Part shown: positions 1 to 11,148 of the stretch, in pieces | Layout of the letters: the number at the start of each line of letters is the position of its first letter | Position numbering within the stretch: the stretch's first letter is position 1 | From: Warburgia ugandensis | Taxonomy: Eukaryota > Streptophyta > Magnoliopsida > Canellales > Canellaceae | Direction of reading: 5' to 3' | Assembly (NCBI GenBank): GCA_035236585.1 | Contig: CP141135.1 | Location: 74,129,057-74,193,056, forward strand | Length of the DNA: 64,000 bases | Program-made: the position numbers and the translations under genes | The notes under the pieces: generated by a model | The model's database searches: none | What the model saw: only the letters and a program-made list of their open reading frames with translations | Told to the model about the DNA's origin: nothing

Positions 1-180
1 ATTATAAAATCTGACGTGTGTTGGAGAATTTGAGAACATACCATCTCAAATAAACAATAAAGAAATCATGGCTCGACGGATGAAATAAACAATAAAGAAG
101 GTAGCAGCACTTTGTGTTTTCTTTCTTTCTTCCCCTACAGGGTTATTTCATCCTTTATTTTATCACCGACTCTTCTTCCA
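1..180 (+). pseudogene. Remnant of a DY-peptide gene (MARRY subtype), exon 1 destroyed
   Basis: This is the 5' flank and start of the same gene type seen at 18988, 32544 and 51028: the leader, the start codon at 68-70 and the codons for M-A-R-R are matched. The hydrophobic signal-peptide core is then missing and replaced by a 21-bp duplication of the leader motif (80-100), which brings a stop codon two codons later. The normal intron 1 sequence resumes at 101. Exon 2 is absent, because the sequence jumps near 180-230 to the block shared with 52.9 kb. Clearly non-functional. Confidence 0.75.
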
Positions 181-573
181 CTTAATTCACGAGGCTTCAC
201 GAGGCAAACTCACAGAACTCCTAACAATGTCATGGCTCATTGAAGTTCAGAAAATATTTATGAACAATTTACTGGCAGACATTAATCAACCGTATGAAAT
301 CGATTAGACAAGCCCAGCGCTTAATCAGGTGCATCTATAGCTAGACTATGGTGATCAGGTCGCTTGATACAGAAGATCGATATGCATCACGCCTATCAGT
401 AGCTCGATTTGCTCTTCTTACATGCTTTAATATAGTACATAATCCTACTTAAGCAGGGTCTAGGAAGTTACAGACCCATTCCACATTCAAGGAAGTGGAA
501 TGGCTGGAACAGGACCAACAAATCTCCCCCTCCAGGCCCATTAACTGAAGGAGGTTTCTTTACGTATTGACTT

Positions 574-1630
574 TTAGCAGAAGCCCATCCCGACCAATTC
601 TCTGCAAATCTCGAACTTGCTCTGAGGTAATGCTTTTGTCATCATATCTGAACTATTATCGTCAGTATGAATCTTCTCAAGCTCTAACGACTTTGAGTCC
701 AAAATATCACGTATCCAATGATACCGAACATCAATGTGCTTTGACCTTCCATGAAAAGTAGAATTCTTGTTAAGGTGTATAGCACTTTGACTGTCGCAAA
801 ATAACGCATACCTCTTCTGCATAAAGCCAAGTTCGTTCACGAACTTCTTCATCCACAATAACTCTTTGCATGCTTCTGTCACAGCAATAAACTCAGCCTC
901 TGTCGTAGATAAGGCAACACACTTCTGTAACTTTGATTGCCATGACACAACTCCCCCTGCAAAAGTAATCAAGTAGCCTGAAGTAGACTTCCTCGTGTCA
1001 ATATCACCAGCCATATCTGAATCAGTGTAGCCCTCAAGCACGGGCTTGCCAGTGCCAAATCCCAAACACAACTTAGAAGTACCACGTAGATATCTCAATA
1101 TCCACTTCACTGCATTCCAATGTTCTTTTCCTGGATTTGATAGAAAACGGCTCACTGTACCAACTGCATATGTAATGTCTGGTCTAGTGCATACCATGAC
1201 ATACATAAGACTGCCAACAGCTAAAGCATAAGGAACATCTTGCATGTATTCCTTCTCAGCATCACTTGTTGGAACTTGATTCTTATTAAGCTTAAAATGA
1301 GTAGCAAAAAGGTGTACTAACCACTTTAGCTTTATTCATGTGAAATCGTTGAAGTACCTTTTCTATGTACTTCTCCTGAGACAGTCATAACCTCTTATTC
1401 CTCCTGTCACGAATGATAGAAATCCCGAGAATCTGTCTCGCGGATCCTAAGTCTTTCATAGCAAAGACTTTGTTCAGCTCCTTCTTTAACTGACTGATCC
1501 TTGAAGAGCTTCTTCCAACAATAAGCATATCGTCGACATAGAGTAGCAAGATGATGAAATCATCTTCTAAGAATCTCTGCACAAACACACAGTGATCTGA
1601 AGTAGTCTTTCGATAACCCTGTTGGGTCAT
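574..1630 (-). pseudogene. Copia 1 pol: end of reverse transcriptase and RNase H
   Basis: The fragment 1630-1385 carries the RT catalytic box YVDDMLIVG. It ends in a TGA (1385-1387) where the related element at 26.1 kb has a Trp codon. A frameshift lies between 1385 and 1245. The 1245-574 part is a copia RNase H with LEGYTDSDMAGD, the KSTSGYL segment and ALSTTEAEF with conserved acidic residues. It is continuous with the upstream pol apart from these lesions. Confidence 0.9.
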
Positions 1631-1654
1631 GAACTGTTCGAACTTCCTATACCA

Positions 1655-3745
1655 CTATCTGGGAGCCTGCTTTAAGCCATACAGACTCTTCTTCAGCTTG
1701 CAGACATACTTCTCTTTGCCTTTAGCAATAAACCCTTCTGGCTGCTCCATATATATCTCCTCCTCTAAGTCACCGTGGAGGAACGTTGTCTTCACATCCA
1801 TCTGCTCAACCTCCAGATCAAGGTTTGAGGCCAAACCCAATACAACTAGGATTGAAGACATTTTAACAACAGGAGAAAATATCTCCTCAAAATCAACACC
1901 TTTTCTTTGACCAAAGCCTTTCACGACAAGTCTAGCTTTGTATCGTGGTTGTGAAGTGTCACCTTCGTACTTCACCCTGTATATCCACCGATTCTTCAAA
2001 GCTTGTCTGCCTTTAGGTAATCTTACCAGCTCAAAAGTGTAGTTGTCTTGTAAGGATTTCATCTCAGCCTTCATAGCTGTAATCCACTCTGCATTCTCTT
2101 CACTTTCAACTGCCTCTGTGTAGCTCTCAGGTTCTCCCCCGTCAGTGAGGAGTACGTACTCATCTGATGAATATCGAGTGGAGGGTTGACGATCTCTTGA
2201 ACTCCGTCTCAATGAAACTGCTGGTTCCTCAGTAGGAACCTCCTGCTGAATATCATCAACCTCTAACGAAACATCCATGTCTTCAGCAGCTTCATGTTCT
2301 CCCTCAGCCTGATTATCTTGAACATCAACTGGAGCACCACCATGGTCATTGGTGCCATCTACACTTGGCGTATGTGAAAAAGGAACTGGATCTAAATCTG
2401 TCAGAGTATCAGAACTCTGAGTTTCTGATACTTTGGCTTTGTCGATGTGTTCAATGGTTTGGTCTTCCATAAAGACCACATCACGACTTCTAACCAGCTT
2501 CTTTGCAACAGGATCATATAGCCTGTAACCAAACTCATCCTGCCCATAGCCAATGAAAATGCATTGTTTGGTCTTGACGTCTAGCTTGGACCTCTCATCC
2601 TTAGGTATATGTACAAATGCTTTGCACCCAAATACCCGCAAATGATCGTAAGAGACATCTTTTCCATACCATAGCCTGTCAGGAACATCTGCATTCAAGG
2701 CAACTATTGGAGATAGGTTAATAACATGGGCTGCTGTGTATAGCGCCTCACCCCAGAAGGAACCGGGCAGCTTTGCTTCAGAAAGCAAGCATCTGACCCT
2801 CTCCATCAATGTCCTGTTCATCCTCTCTGCTAAACCATTTAGCTGAGGAGTCTTCGGAGGAGTTCTTTGATGTCTGATCCCTTGCTTCTTACAATAAGCA
2901 TCGAAAGGTCCACAGTATTCGCCACCGTTGTCTGTGCGAATGCATTTCAGCTTCTTCCCCATTTGCCGCTCAACAGAAGCTTGAAATTCTTTAAACTTGT
3001 CAAGCACCTGATCCTTAGTTTTCAAAACATAGACCCAGAGTTTCCTGGAATAATCATCAATAAATGTGAGAAAATATAATGCACCACCAAATGTGCGTAC
3101 CTTCATAAGACCGCATACATCTGAATGTACCAATTCAAGTACGCCTGGCTTTCTGGAAGAATGATGGCTTTTGAAGGAAACTCGTTGCTGCTTTCCGGCA
3201 AGACAATGAGCACATTTGCTCACCTTTGTAGCTTTGAGCCCTGAAAGCAAATTCTTCTTGACTAGACAACCTAGTCCTTTCTCACTCATGTGGTGAGCCG
3301 CTGTGCCACAACTACGAAGAACCAGCAACATCAAGCTGCGTTCACGAGTTAATAGGAATCGAAGCTTGCATCACATACAAGCTAGATGATTTCTTCCTAC
3401 GGCAACCACAAGCGCTCCCTTAGAGAGCTTCCTTGTCCATCGCAAAGGTACTACGGTACCCATCATCATCAAGCTTTCCGGCTGATATTAAGTTCAACCG
3501 GATATCTGGTACATGTCGAACGTCCTTGAGAATCAACCTTGTTCCGTTGTTGGTGTCCAAAAGACGGATCCGATACCAACAACCTTTGACAGCCCATCGT
3601 TACCCATCTTCAACACTCCAAAGTCACCAGGAGTGTACGAGGTGAAAAACTCTCTCCTTGAGGTAACATGAAAAGAAGCACCACTGTCAACAACCCATCC
3701 AATCTCATTGGAGGCTAGGTTGATTTCATTTTCATCACAGAGCAC
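1655..3745 (-). pseudogene. Copia 1 pol: protease, integrase and N-terminal reverse transcriptase
   Basis: 3745-3533 has the aspartic protease motif WVVDSGASFH. After a disrupted stretch, 3334-1655 holds the integrase zinc region (CAHCLAGKQ), catalytic D at DVCG, D at RTDNGGEY and E at NGLAERMNRT, then the RT start MDVKTTFLHGDLEEEIYMEQ. The stop at 1655-1657 is TAG where the paralogous element has Gln, consistent with CAG to TAG. The order protease-integrase-RT defines Ty1/copia. Confidence 0.92.
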
Positions 3746-3799
3746 AACAAGGCACAGTAGTGGCAGCTACACGATCATTCCCCTCATCATTTCTTCTCT

Positions 3800-4572
3800 C
3801 ACCTTGGCATTCTCTGTTTTGTTCTCGGCTTTCCATTTGTAACACGCCTTTTAATGTGACCCTTCTTGCCACAATAATTGCATTCCAGTTCTTGTATACG
3901 GACTTAGATTTACTCCTCGCTTCTATTATTCTTCTCCTGTCCTTTGATCTTGCTTCTCCCTCGATTTTCTGAGATCAAAATCTCAGACTGTGATGTGGTG
4001 ACAACTTGAGCTCGTTGCCTCATTTCTTCATTTAGAACTGCACTTCTCGCTGATTCCCATGTCACAGCACCACCTGCAGCAGAATTAGCTAGAGAAACAC
4101 GAAAATTTTCCCATGAGTCAGGCAAAGTATTTAAAAGCCATAAACCCATGATATCATCGTCAAACCTGACGCCAACATCGGATAGTTGCTGAAAGCATCC
4201 GGTTAACTCGTTCAAGTGGTCGGAAATAGAACTCCCTTCCTTGTATCTCAAGTGCATCGCTTGATTAAGTAGGAATAACTTATTATTCCCAGTTCTCGAT
4301 GCGTACAAGGTTTCTAATTTGATCCATAGAGTTCTAGCATGTATTTCATTTTGAATATGATTCAAAACATTATCTTCTACCCATTGTCGAATAAAACCAC
4401 ATACCTGTTCGTGTTCAAAAGCCCACTCTTCTTCGGACTTATCCTCCAGTTTTTGAGTAGCAAAAACAGGTAGATGTAATTTCTTCACAAAAAGAAGATC
4501 TTTCATTTTTCCCTTCCACTTGTGATAGTTAGTACCATTTAAGCAAATCATTTTGCTCATGTTTGCCTCCAT
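3800..4572 (-). pseudogene. Copia 1 gag with frameshifted zinc knuckle
   Basis: 4572-3910 encodes a copia gag (start MEANMSKMICLNGTNYHKWK, later LWIKLETLYASR). The CCHC zinc knuckle follows at about 3870-3830 (CNYCGKKGHIKR). Its last Cys codon is reached only by a one-base shift, so the nucleocapsid knuckle is broken. Function in an intact element would be RNA packaging into virus-like particles. Confidence 0.88.
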
Positions 4573-4689
4573 AAGTAAAGAAAGAATACTTACAGCAATT
4601 TCAGGAGAAAATCTTACAAATTTGAGAACACCATTACGTTTGCCAAGAACTGGTCTATCCCCCTTAAAAACCTGCCAAAAATAGGTCTA

Positions 4690-5030
4690 CTCCAGTCGAA
4701 TCACTGTTGCAACTCGTTACTATTGCAACTCAGCTACGGTTGCACTCGAACTGTTGCAACCCGGTACTATTGCAATACGCTACTGTTTCACCTCAGCTAC
4801 TATGCAAATGCGCTACTATTTGCACTCGTACTGTTACAACTCTATACTGTTGTAACTCCGTATTTGTTGAAACTTGAACTGTTGGAACCCCCTTGGGTAC
4901 TGTGCAAACTCAGTACTGTAGTAGTACTGTAGCTATCACTGTAGCCGACAATGATGCTTTTATTGTAGCAACATTATAACGCGCTTTTCACTGTAGCAGC
5001 AATGATGATTACTGTAGCAACTGTAGCAGG
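4690..5030 (-). repeat. Degenerate short tandem repeats in copia 1 leader
   Basis: Between the primer site and gag, the motif TACTGTTGCAACTC and variants recur roughly every 15-25 bases. Copia 2 has a comparable but different TACTATTCAC-rich leader at 29450-29650. Confidence 0.7.
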
Positions 5031-5103
5031 AATAGTTTTCTTCCTCCTCTCGACCGGTGGAACTGCAAATCTGTTTTCTGCCTCTGTTTCACGGCAGAAC
5101 CGA

Positions 5104-5115
5104 GCTCTGATACCA
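5104..5115 (-). other. Copia 1 primer binding site (initiator tRNA-Met type)
   Basis: On the minus strand TGGTATCAGAGC, two bases inside the 5' LTR end. This is the standard copia primer site, complementary to the 3' end of initiator tRNA-Met. Confidence 0.9.
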
Positions 5116-5117
5116 CT

Positions 5118-5469
5118 TGTTGGGGATTTTCGTCCCCGCCCAAGATCATACACACAAAAAAACGCAGAGTTTAACGTGGTTCGGCCAATAAGCCTACGTC
5201 CACGGGAGAGAATGATTTCACTATGAAACTGGGGTTTTACAGAGAGGTATACACGGGGATTTTTACAGAGGAATAGGGTTATCCACCTTGCCCTCTTGGT
5301 ATCCCTATTTATAGGGAATTTTAGGGCCTGTTTTCAACATATTTAACACAAAGTCAGTGGCGGTGGCCGATGGCGGCGCCCGCCGCTGTTGAAGTCAGCA
5401 GTCGGCACCGACTGCTACGCCCGCCACCGTTGAATACGGCGGTTGCCTGAAAATGGGGCTGGACCAACA
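5118..5469 (-). repeat. Copia 1 5' LTR (352 bp)
   Basis: Terminal inverted TGTTGG...CCAACA, directly bordered by the primer site. The interior includes an 'ACGTGGTTCGGCC' segment also present in the solo LTRs at 8.5, 22.9 and 35.9 kb and in copia 2, so these are related copia LTRs. Confidence 0.88.
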
Positions 5470-5660
5470 AGAAGAACTAAAAGTAAAACGATTGTCAAAG
5501 TCCGACCAACATGTTGTGGAAAGGAATGTCACGATCTTGACCATTATCTAAGCTTGACCATTACCTAACAGATTCGGGATCATGTACAAACCATACCATT
5601 TCTTTGCTATACGAGAACTTGACGCTCGATTCTGCAAACAACCCCATTCGATTTGAAATA

Positions 5661-6069
5661 ATGGTTCGCTCTGACTTCCTCACATTTCTCATAACCACAT
5701 TTGTTCTGGCTCTCTGCTTCTCTCCAGATTGTATTTTTTTACTAGTTTTCTGTGTTATTGTAGCGTTCTGTTTTGATAGTGCGAGTTCTTCATCCTTCTT
5801 TGTAGGATATCAGAGAGGAAATGAGGATCAAGAAAGTAGCTCCTTCCACCCTACTTGAAGTGAGACTTTCCATTTGAACTTCTAAATTTGCTTGAGCTTT
5901 CAGAAAATTTTTCGTGCCATGGTGTTGGAATGTGCTTTGATTTTGTTGGGGCTTCCAGGAAATTTTGGAGAAAGAAAGATCGATGATCAAATTTTCCATG
6001 GATTACACTGCTCCACGTCCAAGTTAAAAGCCTGGTACTGGAGATCCACCTCCACATATTATCTCTTGA
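5661..6069 (+). pseudogene. Broken DY-peptide gene, twin of 53434
   Basis: Exon 1 (5661-5727) encodes an intact signal peptide starting MVRSDFLTFL and ending CFSP, but the donor GT after CCAG has become AT. Exon 2 (5806-5859) has a 2-bp loss after the G-Y start that throws the RK-E segment out of frame. Exon 3 (5959-6027) encodes ...KFSMDYTAPRPS and then TAA at 6025-6027. The ancestral reading (K-P-G-x-G-x-PPP, stop at 6067) continues beyond it in the same frame. The premature stop is shared with the twin, so it predates the duplication. Related to the intact gene at 52214. Confidence 0.85.
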
Positions 6070-6309
6070 AAAAGGATGAACAATGGAACGGGACTAGGAG
6101 GAAATGGCGAAGCCCATTCCAGCACTTCAATGGCGAAAAGAGGAGTCTAGTTTTTAGAATCTGTTGGCTATTATTAAACAATAGTTAGTAGAAATTATAT
6201 TTCTTTTGGAACTTCCTTTCTGACCATAGATAAATTTTCCTCCTGCGAGTTAGCCGAGCCAACTCAAATCTCAGTCTAAGTCCATAGCTTTTTCCCTGTT
6301 GATAGTCAA

Positions 6310-6975
6310 TACTCTCGTCATCATCATCAAGACCTTATCCCAATTAGGGCAATATGAATCTTATTTCTCCATTCCTCTCTATTGAGCAGCATGGCTTCAT
6401 TTAGTCCCAAAGTTTTTAAATCTTTCCTCACCACTTCTATCCACGTTCTTTTGAGCCTTCCCCTTACCCTTTTAAAACTTTCTACTTGCATTGCCTTACT
6501 CTTTCTAATCAGTGTTGTTTTCGTTCTCCTTTGAATACGTCCAAATCATCTAAGTCTAATCTCCTTCATCTTATTATCTATTGATGCTACCTCTAAATTT
6601 TCTCTAATATTCTCATTCCTAATTCTATCCTTTTTGTCTTACCACTCATCTATCTCAACATTTTCATTTCTGCTATGCTCATCTTATGAGCATGATGTTC
6701 CTTAACTACCCAACACTTAGATCCATAGAGGATGGCCAGCCGTATGGTCATCCTATAGAATTTTCCTTTTAGTTTGAGTGACACTCCCCAGTCATACAAA
6801 ACTCCAGATGCACATCTTCATTTGTTCCAACCTACTTGGATTCTTTGGGTAACCTCCCTCTCAATATCTCTACTCTCACGAATCATTGACCCTAAGTACT
6901 GAAAAGTGGTCTTTTACAGAAATTTTTTTATTATCAATCTTGAGTAGTATTCCACTCTTACTCCTCTCACTAAAA
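6310..6975 (-). mobile_element. 3' fragment of an RTE-like LINE
   Basis: Matches 54084-54765, which continues into a recognisable LINE reverse transcriptase. The 3' end (low coordinate) carries a short TCATCATCATCATCA repeat (TGA/ATG on the minus strand), the simple-repeat tail typical of RTE-clade elements. It is truncated at about 6975 against an LTR remnant. Confidence 0.75.
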
Positions 6976-7078
6976 TTACATTCCATATATTCTGGACGTA
7001 GGCTATACACATAGCCGAACCACGTAAGTCTTATTGTGTTTCTATGTGTGACTGTGTTATTGCAAGTTTGATCCTAAC
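6976..7078 (+). repeat. LTR remnant abutting the peptide gene on the minus strand
   Basis: The segment from ACGTAGGCTATACACATAGCC to ...GATCCTAACA matches the end of a longer LTR-like sequence at about 33660-33936. It ends CTAACA, as an LTR end would. It overlaps the last codons of the minus-strand peptide gene. Confidence 0.6.
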
Positions 7079-7445
7079 AACTGCTTTGCATCCTGAGGAA
7101 CATCATGGTCATGCACGTTAGATGCCAACAATGCCCTCACGATTTCCACATTCTCCTGAAAATCCAACAAAAGCAAAGCAAGACATGAAGATCAACTACG
7201 TAAAAAATTTGTAAAATCAAAACTCTGCAAAAGAAAAGAAAACAACCCGAGGCTGATTGGTGGGAGTCCTTCCTTGAGTATCATTTCTTTCCCTGAAAAG
7301 CCTAAGAAAATCAGAGAAAAGATACGTGTAGTAAAGCAACAAAAATGAATTAGAGAAAACAGAAAGCAGAAACTTGGCTACCTTGCAAGAAGTAGAGAGC
7401 CAAAACAGAGAAGGCCAGGACCTTGATGAAGTAAGAACGACACAT
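7057..7445 (-). pseudogene. DY-peptide gene, MCRSY subtype, copy A (frameshifted)
   Basis: Exon 1 (7445-7382) encodes MCRSYFIKVLAFSVLALYFL plus Q, a clean signal peptide. Exon 2 (7301-7247) is 55 nt instead of 56: one base is missing relative to the copy at 34140-34195, shifting the frame. Exon 3 (7155-7057) still reads ...SNVHDHDVPQDAKQLL but has His where the motif Tyr would be, and it reads into LTR sequence before a stop. A deletion between CTGCT repeats removed the segment matching about 33945-33980. Likely dead. Confidence 0.8.
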
Positions 7446-8239
7446 AGTTAGCCAATGATTCTAATAGCAAAGCAGCCAAAACACGAAAATCCAGGATTGA
7501 TATCTTTCATTGCGAGGAACTTATATAAACTTCAGGTCATGCCAGTTGAAGAGTTCGGTTTAAGAACTCCCGTTATTGTATGTTTGCACTCACTGTCAGT
7601 TAATTTTAATAAGAAAACAATGACACAAGCTCCTTCAAGAAAGCCTATAACAAAGAGGGATGAAAATGTCAAGCTCCTTCAGAGGAAGACGCATGCCAAG
7701 ATCTGCCTCGAACGACTTGGTATTCACTAGTGTTAGGAAAAAGAAGGATCTTTCAGTCAGAAAACCATACGGTTGTTATGTACATCCATGACATAAGGCG
7801 TGTTTCCTCCTACAATCATACAAATCAGGGCCCATACTTAGTATAATTCCACTACTCAAAGAAACTCTAGGGTGACCCCTGATCAATTCGAGCTGCAAAT
7901 GTAGACGAAAGATCCAAAACGTCGATTGCTGATCCTGAAGAAACTGCCACTAATCTGAATCTATCTAGAGAAAAACAACTATAGCACCTACAATGCTTCC
8001 TAAGAATGGAAATAGAGGGAGACCAATCAGCAAGCAAATGATTGGAAAATCTTTTAATATTTTGGGAAATTTATAGTTGTTAGGTTATACTGAGTTTCAA
8101 GCTGCGGCTCATCAATAACTCAGATTAACCGATAAATGATTATATATCACTGAAAGAATTGACTCTCTACTGTCCTCGAGGAAAAATATGAGTCTCACTA
8201 TTTCTTAGCTAATTAAGTTTCCATTATTTCTTCCCTATT

Positions 8240-8427
8240 GGTGCAACAGTAGAGTAGTCGTTGTGTGACCTGGAGGTCATGGGTTTGAGGCATGGAAACA
8301 GCCTCTTGCAAAAATACAAGGTGAGGCTGTGTACTATAGTCCCATGTGGTCTGCCCCTCCTCTGGACCCCACATATAGGGGAGCTTCGTGCACTAAGCTG
8401 CCCTTCTTTTCTTTTCTTTTTTTTTCT
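8240..8427 (+). mobile_element. Au-type SINE, copy 1
   Basis: tRNA-derived head (GGTGCAACAGTAG..., B-box-like GGGTTTGAGGC) followed by the body motifs GCCTCTTGCAAAA, TCCCATGTGGTC, GGACCCCACATA and GGGAGCTTCGTGCAC, and a T-rich tail. This is the Au SINE family known across angiosperms. It is part of the duplicated unit, so copies 1-3 are one insertion that was later copied. Confidence 0.88.
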
Positions 8428-8444
8428 ATTTCTACCTTCCACCT

Positions 8445-8807
8445 TGATAGGGTTAAATCGCCAATCCGCGCAAATCTGACCCTAGGATCTCTAGACCATA
8501 GGATCACACGATCAAACACACACATACACAAAATAGGAGAGACAGAGTTTTAGGAGGTTCGGCCAAATGGCCTACATCTACGGGAGAAAGAATACTATCT
8601 GACTAGATTACATGTCTCTCAAATCTATATCTCTTATTTATAGGAGTTATAAGTGTAAGATCGTCAAAACCAATGGCTGTTACAGTCATCTTTTCTAGCG
8701 CCGTAGCCGTCAATGTTGAATTGCTTGAGTTGGTTTGATGCTGACCTTGTAGATGTCGACTATCAACATCATGTGGTTTGGCCAAATGGCCTACATCCAC
8801 CCCAACA
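8445..8807 (-). repeat. Solo copia LTR, copy 1 (363 bp)
   Basis: Begins TGATAGGG and ends CCCCAACA. It contains the GGTTCGGCCAAATGGCCTAC segment related to the copia LTRs elsewhere in the window. The left flank CACCT matches the target duplication that is still perfect in copy 2 at 22882; here the right flank has drifted to ATCCT. Orientation is inferred from similarity to the minus-strand copia LTRs. Confidence 0.82.
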
Positions 8808-8956
8808 ATCCTTCCATTCAACTCTTGAATCTATCTAGTCAACTTATTTCTCACAGCTCTATACCAGAGTTCACAAGGCCTCTAGGCAAAGGTTGTTTTC
8901 TCCAGCATTAGAATCTATAATTTGTTTACTCTTCATACTTATCGTGAAGACAAGTC

Positions 8957-9369
8957 ATGGATCGATCTCAATTTCTAGCGTTTCTTTTGATTTCAATGCT
9001 TCTTCTTAACGGCTGCTCTAAAGGTAACGGTGTTATTCCCTTTTCCTTTGAATATCTTATCTTATTTTTTCTTTATTTGCTCCATCAAATTAGGTGTTTC
9101 AAGTGCTTTGATTTGTAGGATTTGGAAGAAAGCAAGTTAGATCCACAAAAGAAGATCCTTTCAGACTGCTTGAAGTTTGTTTATCCCTCTCTATTTCTGA
9201 GAATATCATTCACTTAGCAGGGCCTTGTAGGTGATAGTCTTATCTAAGGTCTTTATTTTGTTTCATTGGGTTTTAGGAGAATGTGAAGGAAGAGATACCA
9301 ATGACCGAAGTTCGTTCTTCCAACTACGATAGTCCTAATCGCAATGGAAGCCCTGGAATTGGTAATTGA
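8957..9369 (+). CDS. DY-peptide precursor, MDRSQ subtype, copy A (71 aa, 3 exons)
   Basis: Exons 8957-9023, 9119-9174 and 9277-9369. All introns are GT-AG and phases are 1 then 0. Exon 1 encodes a signal peptide (MDRSQFLAFLLISM..., ending NGCSK). Exon 2 encodes G-F-G-R-K-Q...FRLLE. Exon 3 ends ...VRSSNYDSPNRNGSPGIGN. The predicted mature 15-mer ends SPGIGN, like CEP peptides (SPGxGH). In this copy the residue before Tyr is Asn, whereas the two paralogs have Asp, so sulfation may be weakened. It sits just downstream of a SINE and solo LTR. Role inferred: secreted signalling peptide. Structure confidence is high, family assignment moderate. Confidence 0.78.
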
Positions 9370-10195
9370 TTGATTCAGACCTTACTGTGAGCCTCAAATG
9401 AAGCACAACTCTGCATATAATTCAAGTGCCAAATTGTGAATTTGTCTACTTATCGTAAATATGCTTTTAAAAGCACGCTGGTGTTGGTGTGCGTAGAGAT
9501 AGCTCTAAATGAGATTATGTTTTAGTTGGATTGTTTCCTAATTTATATTCAGTAAACTGAGAACTCACCATAAGACTTGGATGAGGGAGCAACTCATGGA
9601 TATTATTGTCAATGTGGCAGTTCAATGACGCATCTATTTTCAATTACTTGCCTTATACTATTGTTTAGATATTTGTTTAGCTGCTCTGAAAATCTATTAC
9701 TTGTAATTCAATTTGGAAACAAGGTTTATGTTATATAGACGTCTCAATTTTGATGGAGCTTAATTTATAGAAGAAAGCAACTTCATCAAATCCTCGAACA
9801 ACCCACTCTAGAGCACTGAGAATCCATTTCAAGGAACAATGAAGTGGCATATCCCACAGTTAGCTGCTTGGATTTGATTTGGCCTGTTTTTCGTAAGTCC
9901 GGTTTTTTGATTCACATCTAACTTTTGCCCTACTATGACCCATGTGAACCAGCTTAGCTATGGTAGTACTTGGGCAAGCCCGCTCCTTTGCTTAATGGTG
10001 GTTTTTGGCAGAATTGATCAGAAGTGGCAGCCAACTTCTCCCAAAGGAAACTTTGCATTCTACCACATCAAAATCTAATCCAAGTCTCTTTCTTATCAAA
10101 ATTAACGATTCGCATAACCGATAGAAAGCAACAGCATGGCCCATTTGATCAACTCTAATAGATATACGGCCTAATGATGCACATTCAAGACTATT
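9370..10195. other. Intergenic, duplicated flank; no gene seen
   Basis: Matches 23877-24370 plus 24571-24775 and 30886-31010, and also 36924-38010. It lacks the CT tract and is cut off at about 10195, before the minus-strand MARSC gene that follows in the other copies. No coding evidence. Confidence 0.7.
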
Positions 10196-11148
10196 AGACG
10201 TGGAACCGGCGCGTGTTTGTGCTTGTCTAGAACCGGCGCGCGTGGATCGGGCGTCTGTAGGTGCGCTCTATGCGTGGGGGCAGGGGGTAAACAGTGTGCG
10301 AGGCGCAAGTTCGTAGCGCCGCACGTGGCATGTTCCTACCACACCGCATGGTGCTCCCTCCTCCGTTCCTTTTCCTTCTGCGTGGTGCGTGCGTGTTGTG
10401 CCACGCCTCTCTTGCGTGGCGCGTGTCTGCTGCACTGCGTGGCCAGCCAGTCGCACCGCGGTCACGCCTGGCCGTGACGTGTGTCGACGCGGTGCCACAT
10501 GTCGCATGTCTGTGCATACATCCTCTGCCCGGAGCACGTCACCGTTGCCGGGAACGACGACCGGACTAGTTCGCCGTCGCCGGCAACCCCAGGTGCTCCA
10601 TTTTTTTTGCGATTTTTACACTATGTGACCAGTTTTTCACTTACAATTCATTTTCACTCTCCATTTTCACAAATCCATCCTAAATCTATCGTTTTTTCAC
10701 AATTTTTATTGCGTTTTTGAAAACTCCCAACATACTATTTTTGGGGGTTTTCGGCATCCCTAGGTGTCCGATCACCATGAAATATCATGGGTCAGTTCCT
10801 TATATCATCACACTCAAGATGAACGGTCTAGATCCTCATTTGACACCGTTACATTGGCTTTTTACTAGGGCAACAGTAACACTTAAATAAACTTAGAAAG
10901 AAGTATACAGAAAAGAGTGGGGCGAGCCTACCTTGGTCTGGCTAGTCGAAGGAAGGTGAGAGCTCGCCGCGTTCATCCGGTTGCTGGGAAATCATTGCCG
11001 GTGGCTCAGTTACGGGAAAATAAGAGGAGAGGGAGGGAAGTGCATTTGAGGCACTCCCCCCTCTAAATTTTTGCATATATACTTCATTTTCATTTTATTT
11101 TATTTTTATAATAAAAATTTCATAATCTTTAAAATAGTAAATGTTACA
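10196..11148. other. GC- and CpG-rich island of unknown origin, with AT-rich 3' part
   Basis: 10196-10600 is sharply richer in G, C and CpG than anything else in the window, including two GAACCGGCGCG(T/C)G motifs about 30 bp apart. 10600-11148 returns to AT-rich sequence, with a second GC-rich patch at about 10950-11020. Its left edge interrupts the duplicated block and its right edge abuts the copia gag fragment. ORFs here run in several frames on both strands and look like composition artefacts. It may be an LTR or another transposon end; unrecognised. Confidence 0.5.

Larger units (their letters stand above)
512..5469 (-). mobile_element. Ty1/copia retrotransposon 1, degenerate, 3' LTR almost wholly missing
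   Basis: On the minus strand the order is 5' LTR (5118-5469), tRNA-Met type primer site (5104-5115), leader, gag, protease, integrase, reverse transcriptase and RNase H, which is the copia order (integrase before RT). A purine-rich tract (complement of 521-533) follows RNase H. After it only about nine bases of the expected 3' LTR start (TGTTGGTCC on the minus strand) remain before host flank shared with 53.2 kb. The coding region has at least two nonsense codons and several frameshifts, so the element is not autonomous. Confidence 0.92.
231..6975. repeat. Segmental duplicate of 52930-54765
   Basis: Excluding the copia insertion (512-5469), this block matches 52930-54765 nearly base for base. 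It includes the non-coding stretch 231-510, the broken peptide gene at 5661 and the LINE fragment. The copy at 53.2 kb has no copia element at the matching position, so the element inserted after the duplication, or was absent from the source copy. Confidence 0.85.

Noticed and set aside
8240..8330. tRNA-like start with A- and B-box motifs
   Set aside because: It cannot form a full tRNA and continues into SINE body sequence; it is a SINE head, not a tRNA gene.
8224..8553. Several overlapping ORFs on both strands (and at 22676-23053, 35722-35931)
   Set aside because: They lie inside the Au SINE and solo LTR and recur only because those were duplicated.
10217..10720. Six ORFs of 79-96 codons in different frames
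   Set aside because: A CpG-rich island lowers stop-codon frequency in every frame; there is no domain, signal peptide or splice support.
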